Assembly: GCF_015999245.1 (NCBI RefSeq)
Contig: NZ_JAEAMR010000010.1
Location: forward strand, 257,269 to 321,268
DNA: 64,000 nt
Direction: 5' to 3'
Source of the DNA: Streptomyces sp. AV19
GTDB lineage: Bacteria; Actinomycetota; Actinomycetes; Streptomycetales; Streptomycetaceae
Both the position numbers and the translations under genes were made by a program. Positions 26,729-33,438 of the stretch are shown piece by piece (positions within the stretch are counted from its first letter, which is position 1; the number at the start of each line of letters is the position of its first letter). The notes below the pieces were generated by a model. The model did no database searches and was not told where the DNA came from. It saw nothing but the letters and a program-made list of their open reading frames with translations.

Positions 26729-28003
26729 ATGATGGGCGGCATGACGCGTGCGAGGGGCGGGACGGGTACGACGGGTGCGGCGGACGGGCGGACGACGGCG
26801 GCGGGGTGGGCGGCCCGCGTACCGGCCCGGTGGTGGGCGGCCGCGGGCCTCGTCCTGGCCGCCCTCAACCTGCGGCCCGCGGTCACCAGTCTGGGCTCGC
26901 TGATGGAGGAGGTCCGGCAGGGCCTCGGCATGAGCGGCACCGTCGCCGGGCTGCTCACCTCCGTCCCCTCCCTGTGCTTCGCGCTGCTGGGCCCGGCCGC
27001 GCCGCGGCTGGCCCGGCGCTTCGGCCCGGCGGCCGTGGTCTGCGGCGGGCTCGCCGCGATCGCCGCGGGCCTGGCCCTGCGGCCGTTCGCGGGCGGCACC
27101 GCCGGGTTCCTGCTGCTGAGCGCGCTCGCCCTGGCCGGCATAGCGGTGGGCAACGTCCTGATGCCCGTGGTCGTCAAGCGCTGGTTCCCCGACCGGGTCG
27201 GCCCGATGACCGGCCTGTACTCCATGGCCCTCACCGGCGGCTCGGCGATCGCCGCGGCCTCCACCGTGCCGGTCACGGGCGCGCTGGGAGGCGGCTGGCG
27301 GCCGGGGCTGGCGGTCTGGTCGCTGCTCGCCCTCGCGGCGGGGACGGCGTGGTGGTACCTCGCCCGGCGGCCGGACGGGCGGGACGGGCCCGCCGCCGTC
27401 CTCCCGGAGCCGGCCGCGCCCGTCCCGTCCATCCGCCGCAGCCCCACGGCCTGGGCCCTCGCCGTCTTCTTCGGGCTCCAGTCCACCGGCGCGTACATCA
27501 CCATGGGCTGGATGCCACAGATCTTCCGCGACGCGGGGGTCGGGGCGGGGACCGCGGGACTGCTGGCGGCGGTGACCATGCTGATGGGCGTCCCCTTCTC
27601 GCTGCTGCTGCCCGGCATCGCGGCCCGGGTGCGCAACCAGGGCTTCGTCGCCCTGGCCCTCATCGCCTGCGGCCTCGCCGGGTACGCCGGGCTGTGGCTC
27701 GCCCCGGCCGGCGGCTGCTGGGCCTGGGCGGTGCTCCTCGGCATCGCCAACAGCTCCTTCCCGCTGGCCCTGACGATGATCGGCATGCGGGCGCGGACCG
27801 GCGCGGGCGTGGTGCGACTGTCCGCCTTCGCCCAGAGCGTCGGCTATCTCCTCTCCATCCCCGGGCCGTTGCTGGTGGGCCGGCTCTACCAGGCCACCGG
27901 TGGCTGGGAGCTGCCCATCGCGCTGCTGGCGGCGCTGACGGTGCCACAGGCGGTGGCCGGGCTGCTGGCGGGCCGGGACCGCAGCATCGAGGACGAGACC
28001 TGA
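26729..28003 (+). CDS. MFS transporter, CynX/NimT type
   Basis: A 424-residue major facilitator protein with 12 membrane helices, similar to the CynX/NimT (cyanate/nitroimidazole transport) group. The amino-terminal NLRPAVTSLGSLMEEVRQGLG is typical of that group. An alternative ATG lies at 26741. It is divergent from the FCD regulator and is followed by a 40-residue membrane peptide gene. The transported compound is not known; regulated export or uptake of a small acid is inferred. Confidence 0.88.
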   Translation: MMGGMTRARGGTGTTGAADGRTTAAGWAARVPARWWAAAGLVLAALNLRPAVTSLGSLMEEVRQGLGMSGTVAGLLTSVPSLCFALLGPAAPRLARRFGPAAVVCGGLAAIAAGLALRPFAGGTAGFLLLSALALAGIAVGNVLMPVVVKRWFPDRVGPMTGLYSMALTGGSAIAAASTVPVTGALGGGWRPGLAVWSLLALAAGTAWWYLARRPDGRDGPAAVLPEPAAPVPSIRRSPTAWALAVFFGLQSTGAYITMGWMPQIFRDAGVGAGTAGLLAAVTMLMGVPFSLLLPGIAARVRNQGFVALALIACGLAGYAGLWLAPAGGCWAWAVLLGIANSSFPLALTMIGMRARTGAGVVRLSAFAQSVGYLLSIPGPLLVGRLYQATGGWELPIALLAALTVPQAVAGLLAGRDRSIEDET

Positions 28004-28045
28004 CCCCGGTGCGGGGGCCGGCGGACGGACTGGGACACTGGGGGC

Positions 28046-28168
28046 ATGCCCGTCATGGACACCAACCCCGACCCCAAGAACGGTCAGAAGGCGTTTCTGA
28101 CCATCCTCGGCGCGATGCTCGGCATCACCGTCGTCATCGGAATCATCGCCACCTTCGCCTCGGGCTGA
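28046..28168 (+). CDS. SGM_5486-type transporter-associated micropeptide
   Basis: A 40-residue peptide with a polar amino end (MDTNPDPKNGQKAF) and one membrane helix (LTILGAMLGITVVIGIIATF). It matches the Streptomyces family named SGM_5486 transporter-associated protein, which is found behind CynX/NimT-type MFS genes, as here. A second ATG at 28055 would shorten it by three residues. It probably binds or stabilises the transporter. It is missed by length-limited ORF searches. Confidence 0.85.
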   Translation: MPVMDTNPDPKNGQKAFLTILGAMLGITVVIGIIATFASG

Positions 28169-28338
28169 CCCCCTTGGTCCTTCGGGACGGTGGTGCTGTC
28201 ACCACCGTCCCCTAGGGGGCCCGCCTCCGGGGCGATTGGGGGGTTCACCGGATGGGAGGGGAGGCCCCCGCTCCGTAGGTTCGTAGTGCACCGCGACGCG
28301 ACGCGGTGCGCAGGACCGGACCGTACGGAGGCGCCCCC

Positions 28339-28545
28339 ATGCCCGCCCGCAGGCACGACCCCACGCGTTCCGCGCAGACCCGTCTGCCATGGTGGGCCGT
28401 GGTGCTGCCCGTGCTCGCCTTCGTGGCCCTGTTCGTCCTGCTCGCCGCCCCGGCCCCGGCTCCGGCGGCGGAGGGCGCCGCGGACGGGCCGGGTCCGCCG
28501 GCCCGGATCGTCCTGCTCGTCGGCCACTGGGCGTCGCTCTTGTGA
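28339..28545 (+). CDS. Small membrane protein, unknown
   Basis: A 68-residue peptide with a basic amino end, one strong membrane helix (PWWAVVLPVLAFVALFVLLA) and a proline/alanine-rich outer part. The ATG is preceded by ggaggcgcccc. The gap before it (28169-28338) has no gene. I do not recognise the family. It lies 75 bases before the SixA-like gene. It may be a sortless membrane micropeptide, and coding status is less certain than for its neighbours. Confidence 0.55.
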   Translation: MPARRHDPTRSAQTRLPWWAVVLPVLAFVALFVLLAAPAPAPAAEGAADGPGPPARIVLLVGHWASLL

Positions 28546-28619
28546 GGTCCTTCCCCCGGGGAGTGCAAGCCTCCCAACACCCCGCGCCTCGCGGTCGGTT
28601 TCGTGCGAAGCTGGACCGC

Positions 28620-29138
28620 ATGAGCGCCGAAACGACCCGCAGGATCGTCCTCTTCCGCCACGCCAAGGCCGACTGGCCCGACGTCGACGACCACGAGCGT
28701 CCGCTCGCCGAGCGCGGCCGCAAGGACGCTCCGGTCGCCGGACGCTGGCTCGCCGGATCCGGCGTCACCCCCGACCTGGCCCTGTGCTCGACCGCCGCCC
28801 GCACCCGCGAGACCTGGAAGCTCGCGGCGCCCGAGCTGGTCCAGCGACCGCGCACCGTGTACGAGGAACGGCTCTACGAGGCGTCGCTGGGCGAGCTGAT
28901 CGCCGTGCTCAACGAGGTGTCGGACGAGGTGTCCGACCTGCTGGTGATCGGCCACAACCCCGGGATGCACGCGCTGGCGGACGCGCTGTCCGGGGAGGCG
29001 GACGGAGACCTGCTGCCGCGGATGAACCGGTCCGGGTTCCCGACGGCGGGGATCGCGGTGATCACGTTCAGCGGGTCGTGGAAGGGCGTGGAGCACGGGG
29101 TGGGGCGGCTGGCGGCGTTCTGGGCGCCGCACGCGTAG
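28620..29138 (+). CDS. SixA-like phosphohistidine phosphatase
   Basis: A 172-residue histidine phosphatase. The catalytic RHG-type motif is FRHAKADW (His14 acting as nucleophile, with Arg13). The second part is STAARTRETW, and the second histidine lies in VIGHNPGMHAL. It is closer to SixA than to phosphoglycerate mutase. In E. coli SixA acts on phosphohistidine of phosphorelay/PTS proteins; the target here is not known. The ATG at 28620 is used. This is the last chromosomal gene before the prophage. Confidence 0.88.
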   Translation: MSAETTRRIVLFRHAKADWPDVDDHERPLAERGRKDAPVAGRWLAGSGVTPDLALCSTAARTRETWKLAAPELVQRPRTVYEERLYEASLGELIAVLNEVSDEVSDLLVIGHNPGMHALADALSGEADGDLLPRMNRSGFPTAGIAVITFSGSWKGVEHGVGRLAAFWAPHA

Positions 29139-29160
29139 GGGTTGGGCTGGGGGAGGGTCG

Positions 29161-29185
29161 TCTCCCCGCCCCGCCCTTTTCCCGG
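29161..29185. other. Probable left prophage junction in a cut intergenic repeat
   Basis: Downstream of the SixA-like gene the sequence tctccccgccccgcccttt matches the beginning of the 8.47-kb intergenic repeat. It then leaves it at about 29180 (cccggagctcgtaag instead of caccgtttcttccgg). The rest of the expected palindrome is absent, and phage-like genes start at 29280. This suggests that the phage integrated in or next to this repeat. The exact attL core cannot be set without attR. Confidence 0.5.
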
Positions 29186-29234
29186 AGCTCGTAAGTGGGG
29201 GTTCTGAGCATAGGGGCCGGTCAGAGCATGCGGA

Positions 29235-29267
29235 AGCCCCCGTCTGGCACGTGGCTGAACGGGGGCT
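29235..29267 (-). terminator. Terminator at left end of prophage
   Basis: Arms agcccccgt (29235-29243) and acgggggct (29259-29267) pair over nine bases with a 15-base loop. It lies 12 bases downstream of the stop of the leftmost prophage gene and should stop the leftward phage message before it meets the SixA-like gene. Confidence 0.7.
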
Positions 29268-29279
29268 GTCGATGGCTGA

Positions 29280-29714
29280 TCAGTGGCAGAACGAGCCCTC
29301 AACGGCCTTCACGACCTTGTCCGCCTGGTCATCGCTGAGTGCCACGTCCCCGCCTTGGAAGCGCTGCTTCGCGTTCCCACGGATGGTCGCCGAGTCCTTC
29401 CCTTGTGTGATGTCGAGACAGACGTCACGGGCCCGGCTGATGGCCTTCGCTTCCTTCGTGACGAGCCCGGGATGCACCTCGCGGAGCGCTGCGACGAGCC
29501 GGGCCGTCTGGGCTGTGTCGGGGCTCGGTATGCCGCTCGTTGTCGCGGGGGCAGTCGTCTGTCCGTCGGCGGTGGCCGGGGCCGACGCGGACGTCTTCGG
29601 CTGGGCTGTTGCGGTGTCGGTCTTGTCGTCGTCGTCCTGGAAGAGCGAGATGATGCCGCCTAAGACGAGCACTCCCGCCCCGACACCGAGCCACGTCTTT
29701 GCTTTCTTCTCCAT
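29280..29714 (-). CDS. Phage-encoded membrane-anchored DUF732-like protein
   Basis: A 144-residue protein. One membrane helix near the start (TWLGVGAGVLVLGGIISLF) is followed by an acidic spot (DDDD), a Thr/Ala/Pro/Ser-rich linker of 45 residues, and a folded domain of about 75 residues. That domain has two cysteines (RDVCLDITQG and the terminal GSFCH) that could form a disulfide outside the cell. The carboxy domain pattern resembles the actinobacterial DUF732 family, also carried by other actinophages. Being at the prophage end it could be expressed in the lysogen. Function is unknown; a surface change of the host is possible. Confidence 0.72.
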   Translation of the reverse strand: MEKKAKTWLGVGAGVLVLGGIISLFQDDDDKTDTATAQPKTSASAPATADGQTTAPATTSGIPSPDTAQTARLVAALREVHPGLVTKEAKAISRARDVCLDITQGKDSATIRGNAKQRFQGGDVALSDDQADKVVKAVEGSFCH

Positions 29715-29804
29715 GGTCCCTCCCCTGGTGACGGCCCCCGTGGTGATCTCTGTTTGCCTACCACGGGGCAGGTGTAGGCGTCATGGATTCGGTGGAACCG
29801 GCGC

Positions 29805-30026
29805 TCAGTGCTCGTCGCCCGGGGCCATGTCGAAGCCGCCGGCGCGCAGTGCGTCTATGAGCCTCATGGCCTGGTCGTTGCTCGGGTCGTCGCGGAGTGC
29901 GTTGGCGGCGTCGATGACGGCCCGCTGAACGTCCGGGGGTTGGTCCCGCCATTGCGCGGAGAGTTGGTCCAGGCGTGCTGTGTCGCTGGGGGTCGGGGTG
30001 GGGACGTTGTGGTCGTCGTCGCTCAC
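29805..30026 (-). CDS. Small phage protein, unknown
   Basis: A 73-residue acidic, mostly helical protein (VSDDDHN start, QPPDVQRAVIDAANALRDD). The GTG start overlaps the stop of the preceding gene by the GTGA pattern, which decides the start. It has no cysteines and no known motif. The gap to the next gene (29715-29804) shows no gene. Confidence 0.68.
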   Translation of the reverse strand: MSDDDHNVPTPTPSDTARLDQLSAQWRDQPPDVQRAVIDAANALRDDPSNDQAMRLIDALRAGGFDMAPGDEH

Positions 30027-30274
30027 TGTGTCTCCCGTGCGGTGCGGTATCCGTGGAGCCACCAGCCTGCCGCAGAGAGGTCCGGGACGTGGGCGGAGAC
30101 GGTGCTTGCGCGGGGACTCGGGCCGGGGCCTACGACCCAGCCGGAGCCGTCGTAGGGCTCCTCCACCCAGCCGTGGGCGTAGTCGGTAGGGGGCGCGTCT
30201 CGTGGCCACAGTCGTCCCGATCCTGGTGCGGCGGGGTCCATGACGACCGCGTACGGTCCTGCTGTGGTTTGCAT
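30023..30274 (-). CDS. Small phage protein, unknown
   Basis: An 83-residue protein rich in Pro, Gly, Tyr and Trp (YAHGWVEEPYDGSGWVVG). No motif was recognised. It is supported mainly by its GTGA overlap with the downstream gene and by its position in a leftward series of small genes. Confidence 0.58.
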   Translation of the reverse strand: MQTTAGPYAVVMDPAAPGSGRLWPRDAPPTDYAHGWVEEPYDGSGWVVGPGPSPRASTVSAHVPDLSAAGWWLHGYRTARETQ

Positions 30275-30346
30275 GCCTGGTACGCCAGCAGAGGGCCCCG
30301 CCCGGCGGGGTGCCGAACGGGGCTCGTCTCGCTCTTTCAGGTGGGG

Positions 30347-30559
30347 TCAGTCGCCGTACTCCTCGGCGCACAAGTCGCAGTGCCCCTTGGCCTGTTCGTT
30401 GTCTCGGTGCTCCATGCACATCGCGTGGACGGTGTAGTCACCGGGTCCCGCGTCGGGGTCGTCGGTCTGGCACTCCTGCCGCGCGGTCTCTGCTTCTTCG
30501 GGGCTGTAGAGCGCGGCTTCGATGCACTCGCCGTCGTAGAACACGCCGTACTCGGTCAC
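30347..30559 (-). CDS. Small Cys/His-rich phage protein
   Basis: A 70-residue protein with cysteines and histidines that could bind zinc (HAMCMEHRDNEQAKGHCDLC). It is clearly related to the carboxy-terminal half of the protein encoded just before it (shared EYGVF, G-C-I-A-Y-S spacing, YTVH, C-x2-HRD, AK-x2-CD-x-C). The GTG start overlaps the upstream stop (GTGA). Function is unknown. Confidence 0.72.
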   Translation of the reverse strand: MTEYGVFYDGECIEAALYSPEEAETARQECQTDDPDAGPGDYTVHAMCMEHRDNEQAKGHCDLCAEEYGD

Positions 30560-31041
30560 TGCTTCGCTCCCTTCGCGGGACCGGTAGCGCACTGGTCGCA
30601 CCCGTCCTTGGCCCGTGCCCGGTCTCGGTGCCGCGCACAGAGGACGTGGACCGTGTAGTGCCCCGGCGACGAGTCCGGCGTCAGGTTGGTGTACTCCTCG
30701 CGGAGCTTGTTCGCCTCGGTCCGGCTGTAGATGCGTGCCTGTATGCAGGCACCGAGGTGGAACACTCCGTACTCCGGCGGGGAAAACGGAGCTGGTTCGG
30801 TGGGCGTCCCGGGTTCCATGCCGGGCCACCAGATCGGCGCCGTGGGGACGCTGTTGCTGCCGGGGCAGGGCTCGTACGAGCCGGTGAACTCCCGTCGGCC
30901 CGTGCGGGAGTTGTGCGCCCACACTTCGCGGGCGTGGTTACGGATCAGCCGGTCCCGTGCCCTGATGAGTTCCCCGGTGCCGCAGGTCTGACAGATGTCC
31001 CGACCGGCGTAGTAGGGGCCGCGCGGTCCACTTCTCCCCAT
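30556..31041 (-). CDS. Two-part Cys/His-rich phage protein
   Basis: A 161-residue protein. The amino part has a zinc-ribbon-like CQTCGTGELIRARDRLIRNHAREVW. The carboxy part (from PEYGVFHLGACIQARIYS) is a paralogue of the 70-residue protein that follows, with CARHRDRARAKDGCDQC. A basic helix between the two cysteine pairs is compatible with nucleic-acid binding. The ATG overlaps the stop of the preceding gene by one base (TGATG). Confidence 0.72.
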   Translation of the reverse strand: MGRSGPRGPYYAGRDICQTCGTGELIRARDRLIRNHAREVWAHNSRTGRREFTGSYEPCPGSNSVPTAPIWWPGMEPGTPTEPAPFSPPEYGVFHLGACIQARIYSRTEANKLREEYTNLTPDSSPGHYTVHVLCARHRDRARAKDGCDQCATGPAKGAKQ

Positions 31042-31277
31042 CAGTCGTCACACCCTTCGGGGTGCTGGCGGGCGGGCGGAACGTCGTCGGCGCCGGGGCG
31101 GTGGTGCTCGGGGTTGGGTGCGTGCTCCGGGCAGGCGTAGAGACCGACAGCCGAGGCACTGGCCCTTTCGATGCACCCCACTTCGACGGGCGCGACGGTC
31201 TTGGTTCCGCAGACGTGGCAGCGCGCGGCGGGGCGGACGGCCGGAGCGTCCACCGGGATCCAGTCGGCGAGGCTCAT
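31041..31277 (-). CDS. Small zinc-binding-type phage protein
   Basis: A 78-residue protein with RCHVCGTKTVAP, a later Cys in VGCIERA and CPEHAPNPEHH. Together these form a likely zinc site. The ATG overlaps the stop of the 117-residue protein gene (ATGA). It belongs to the same leftward group of small Cys-rich genes. Function is unknown. Confidence 0.7.
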   Translation of the reverse strand: MSLADWIPVDAPAVRPAARCHVCGTKTVAPVEVGCIERASASAVGLYACPEHAPNPEHHRPGADDVPPARQHPEGCDD

Positions 31278-31627
31278 GCGGGCACCCCCGCCCGGCGGGC
31301 GCACGCGAGCTGTTCGAAGTGGTCGCCCTTGTACCTCTGCGGGTAATCGACGCCGATCGCCTCGAACCTCACCGCCCAGCGGTGCTCCCGCTGTTCCAGG
31401 GTCAACCCTTCGTCTTCTTCGGCGTGGAAGATGGCGCGGACCTGGGCGGAGGAGGGGCCGCGCCACGGCTTCCGCCACACGGAGATCGAGACGGGGACGG
31501 TGACGGTGACCGGGGCGGTCTCGGCGGGGGCGGTCGGCGTCGTCGTCTTGGTGGTGCGGTGCTCGCCGTGGGCGGGCAGCAGCAGCCGGAGCGCCCAGCG
31601 GAGGGCGCGGAGGATACGATCACGCAT
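31274..31627 (-). CDS. Phage protein, unknown, first gene of small operon
   Basis: A 117-residue protein. The first 20 residues are a short amphipathic helix with LRWALRLLLPAHG. A Thr/Pro/Val-rich linker follows, then a domain of about 65 residues beginning SVWRKPWRGPSSAQVRAIFHAEED with several aromatic residues. No motif was recognised. It is the first of the leftward group 31627-30347 and is divergent from the GntR-type regulator across 31628-31811, where an operator-like palindrome lies. Confidence 0.68.
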   Translation of the reverse strand: MRDRILRALRWALRLLLPAHGEHRTTKTTTPTAPAETAPVTVTVPVSISVWRKPWRGPSSAQVRAIFHAEEDEGLTLEQREHRWAVRFEAIGVDYPQRYKGDHFEQLACARRAGVPA

Positions 31628-31720
31628 GCGTCGTTCAGCTCCTTGGAAGCTGGAGGGCGAAGCCCCGGCGGACCGATACCAGCGGTCTTCCGGGGCGCTT
31701 CACTTTCGGAGAGTAGTCCT

Positions 31721-31738
31721 TTACGTCAAGCGACGTAA
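31721..31738. promoter_or_regulatory. Operator-like inverted repeat, GntR regulator region
   Basis: The arms ttacgtc (31721-31727) and gacgtaa (31732-31738) are perfectly inverted around aagc. The half-site acgtcaa recurs at 31753-31759. The location between divergent starts and the symmetry fit a dimeric winged-helix repressor such as the GntR-type protein encoded next to it. Confidence 0.5.
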
Positions 31739-31811
31739 GAGCTTGTAAAGGCACGTCAACTCACTTGGCTTGATGTGTACGCCTACGGGGCGGGCCGGTA
31801 CGGTCTGGGCT

Positions 31812-32084
31812 GTGGAGTACGAGCCAGACGCAGAGATCATCCGTGACGCACCAGAGGCGCCCTTTCAGCAGCTCACGGGCATTCTTCGTGCGCGGATTCA
31901 GCGCGGGGACTGGAAGCCGCGTCGGCCGATCCTGTCGGAGACCCGTCTGTGCGAGGAGTACGGGCTTTCCCGGCCGACCGTCCGCCGGGCGATTGCTGCC
32001 CTGGTCGCCGAGGGGGTGCTGTTCGTCGTCCCGCAGCGCGGAACCTACGTCGCCGACCGGAGCGCGTCCGCCGGCGAGGGGTGA
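31812..32084 (+). CDS. GntR-type winged-helix regulator, HTH only
   Basis: A 90-residue protein from GTG 31812 (an ATG at 31770 would add 14 residues). It is almost wholly a GntR winged helix: FQQLTGILRARIQRGDW, then SETRLCEEYGLSRPTVRRAIAALVAEGVLFVVPQRGTYV. There is no effector domain, as in short KorSA-like regulators of actinobacterial mobile elements. It is divergent from the small-gene operon and convergent with the lasso operon. It may control its own gene and the leftward operon; control of the lasso genes is possible but not shown. Confidence 0.85.
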   Translation: MEYEPDAEIIRDAPEAPFQQLTGILRARIQRGDWKPRRPILSETRLCEEYGLSRPTVRRAIAALVAEGVLFVVPQRGTYVADRSASAGEG

Positions 32085-32252
32085 GCCGTCGCTCCGGATA
32101 GGCTGGTGACGACCCCGGTCTGCTGACTGCCGACACCATCGGGCACCGACCGTTGTCGGGAGGTCTGTGGGTACAGGCCGGGGCCCGGACACGACGGAGG
32201 AAACCCCGCCCACAGAACGGCGAATGGGGCGCGCTCGCGAACGCCTAAAAGA

Positions 32253-32819
32253 TCAGTCGCCGAGAGTGGCTGTCACGGCAGACGGGCCGGGGAAGTCCGC
32301 TGGCAGCGCATCCATGAGCAGTTCATCCACGGGCCGACCGAGCCAATAGCCGGACTCGCGCAACCGTCCGGACGGGCGGAACCCCGCCTTTTCGTAGGCA
32401 GCGATTCCGGCACGGTTGGGCTCCAATACCTTGAGCCACACCATGCGCAGGTGCGCAACGTGGAACGCCCAATCCAGGGTCAACCGGGCCGCTTCCGCCG
32501 CGTACCCCTTCCGCCGTTCATTCGGGGCGAGCACGATGACGAACTCGGCCGTACGCACGTAGGTGTTGACCTGCAAGACCGTCATCCCTACGGCCGCTTT
32601 GTCCTTGAGTCGCACTACCTCAAACTGTTGATAGCGCTCATTCGCGCGCTGCCGCTCGTATCCAGCGGCGCGTACCTCCCATGCCTGGGCCCACTGGTTG
32701 CCGTATCCGAGGATGGTCCCGAGATCGTTTTCCCACTTGTGGTACTCGGGCAGCATGTCTTGGCGGGGCATTCCTAGGGCAAGGCTCTCGCCGGTCAGGA
32801 GGATGTGCGGGTCACTCAC
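32253..32819 (-). CDS. GNAT acetyltransferase, probable lasso peptide acetylase
   Basis: A 188-residue RimJ/RimL-type GNAT protein. The acetyl-CoA loop is RRKGYAAEA (residues 102-110) after the beta strand AEFVIVLAP. The later part VLEPNRAGIAAYEKAGF (133-147) is typical of the family. The GTG start at 32819 overlaps the end of the lasso protease gene by eight bases, so it is the fourth gene of the lasso operon. In the albusnodin cluster a GNAT enzyme acetylates Lys10 of the core, and this core has Lys at the same place. Acetylation of the peptide is inferred from that parallel. A second possibility is ribosomal or self-protecting acetylation. Confidence 0.82.
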   Translation of the reverse strand: MSDPHILLTGESLALGMPRQDMLPEYHKWENDLGTILGYGNQWAQAWEVRAAGYERQRANERYQQFEVVRLKDKAAVGMTVLQVNTYVRTAEFVIVLAPNERRKGYAAEAARLTLDWAFHVAHLRMVWLKVLEPNRAGIAAYEKAGFRPSGRLRESGYWLGRPVDELLMDALPADFPGPSAVTATLGD

Positions 32820-33438
32820 GGTCGTACTCCTTGTCAGCCCTTGCCGGGCCTGGTCCGTCTGGTGTGTAGGTGGGGGCGTACAGAGCGGTGTCCGCCGGTT
32901 CTTCGACTGGTTCCCCTTCCGGGTCGGCAATCCAGGCGTGCAGCCGTATCGGGTCGGTGGCCACGCCATGGCGCCATTCGGCCCGGCGCCGGGCCATCGT
33001 CAGCAAGAGCGCGGCAGCCGTTGAGTCCTCCAAGCACGCCCAGCGCATCGGCAAGGCCCGTGCAGCCCAGCGAACCGCGCGCACAGCGTAGCGAGACTGA
33101 TACACGGTTGCCGGCGGCAAGTCACGCCCCACACAGGCCAGCCGTACGAGTCGGGAGAACCGGCCACGACGAGGGCCGATCAACCATGCCGCAGCGGTGA
33201 AGAGCACGACCGGCACGGCACCGACGCGCCACCGCATCGGGACGGGCGCGGGGGCCGGTAGGGTCGCCGGCGCTTCGACGGTTCCCCACGAAAGGGCAGC
33301 GTCTCGGAGCCGTACGACCGTCGCACCCATGTTCGCGGCAGCGTCCGAAGCGGGGCGCAGCTCGGTGTGTCCTGTGTCGTAGTCGATGAGCACACAGGCA
33401 TGGGTGGTGAGCGCAGCCACCGTATTCTTACGGCTCAC
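32812..33438 (-). CDS. Lasso peptide B protein: fused RRE (B1) and leader protease (B2)
   Basis: A 208-residue protein from GTG 33438, fixed by GTGA overlap with the cyclase stop. Residues about 5-55 (TTHACVLIDYDTGHTELRP) resemble the PqqD-like recognition element that binds the leader. Residues 95-185 are the transglutaminase-like leader peptidase with Cys135 (CLEDS), His167 (LHAWIAD) and Asp172 as likely triad. A proline/alanine linker with a hydrophobic helix (VGAVPVVLFTAAAWL) lies between. In most actinobacterial lasso clusters B1 and B2 are separate genes; here they appear fused. It cuts the leader after ATP-independent recognition, in concert with the cyclase. Confidence 0.85.
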   Translation of the reverse strand: MSRKNTVAALTTHACVLIDYDTGHTELRPASDAAANMGATVVRLRDAALSWGTVEAPATLPAPAPVPMRWRVGAVPVVLFTAAAWLIGPRRGRFSRLVRLACVGRDLPPATVYQSRYAVRAVRWAARALPMRWACLEDSTAAALLLTMARRRAEWRHGVATDPIRLHAWIADPEGEPVEEPADTALYAPTYTPDGPGPARADKEYDRE

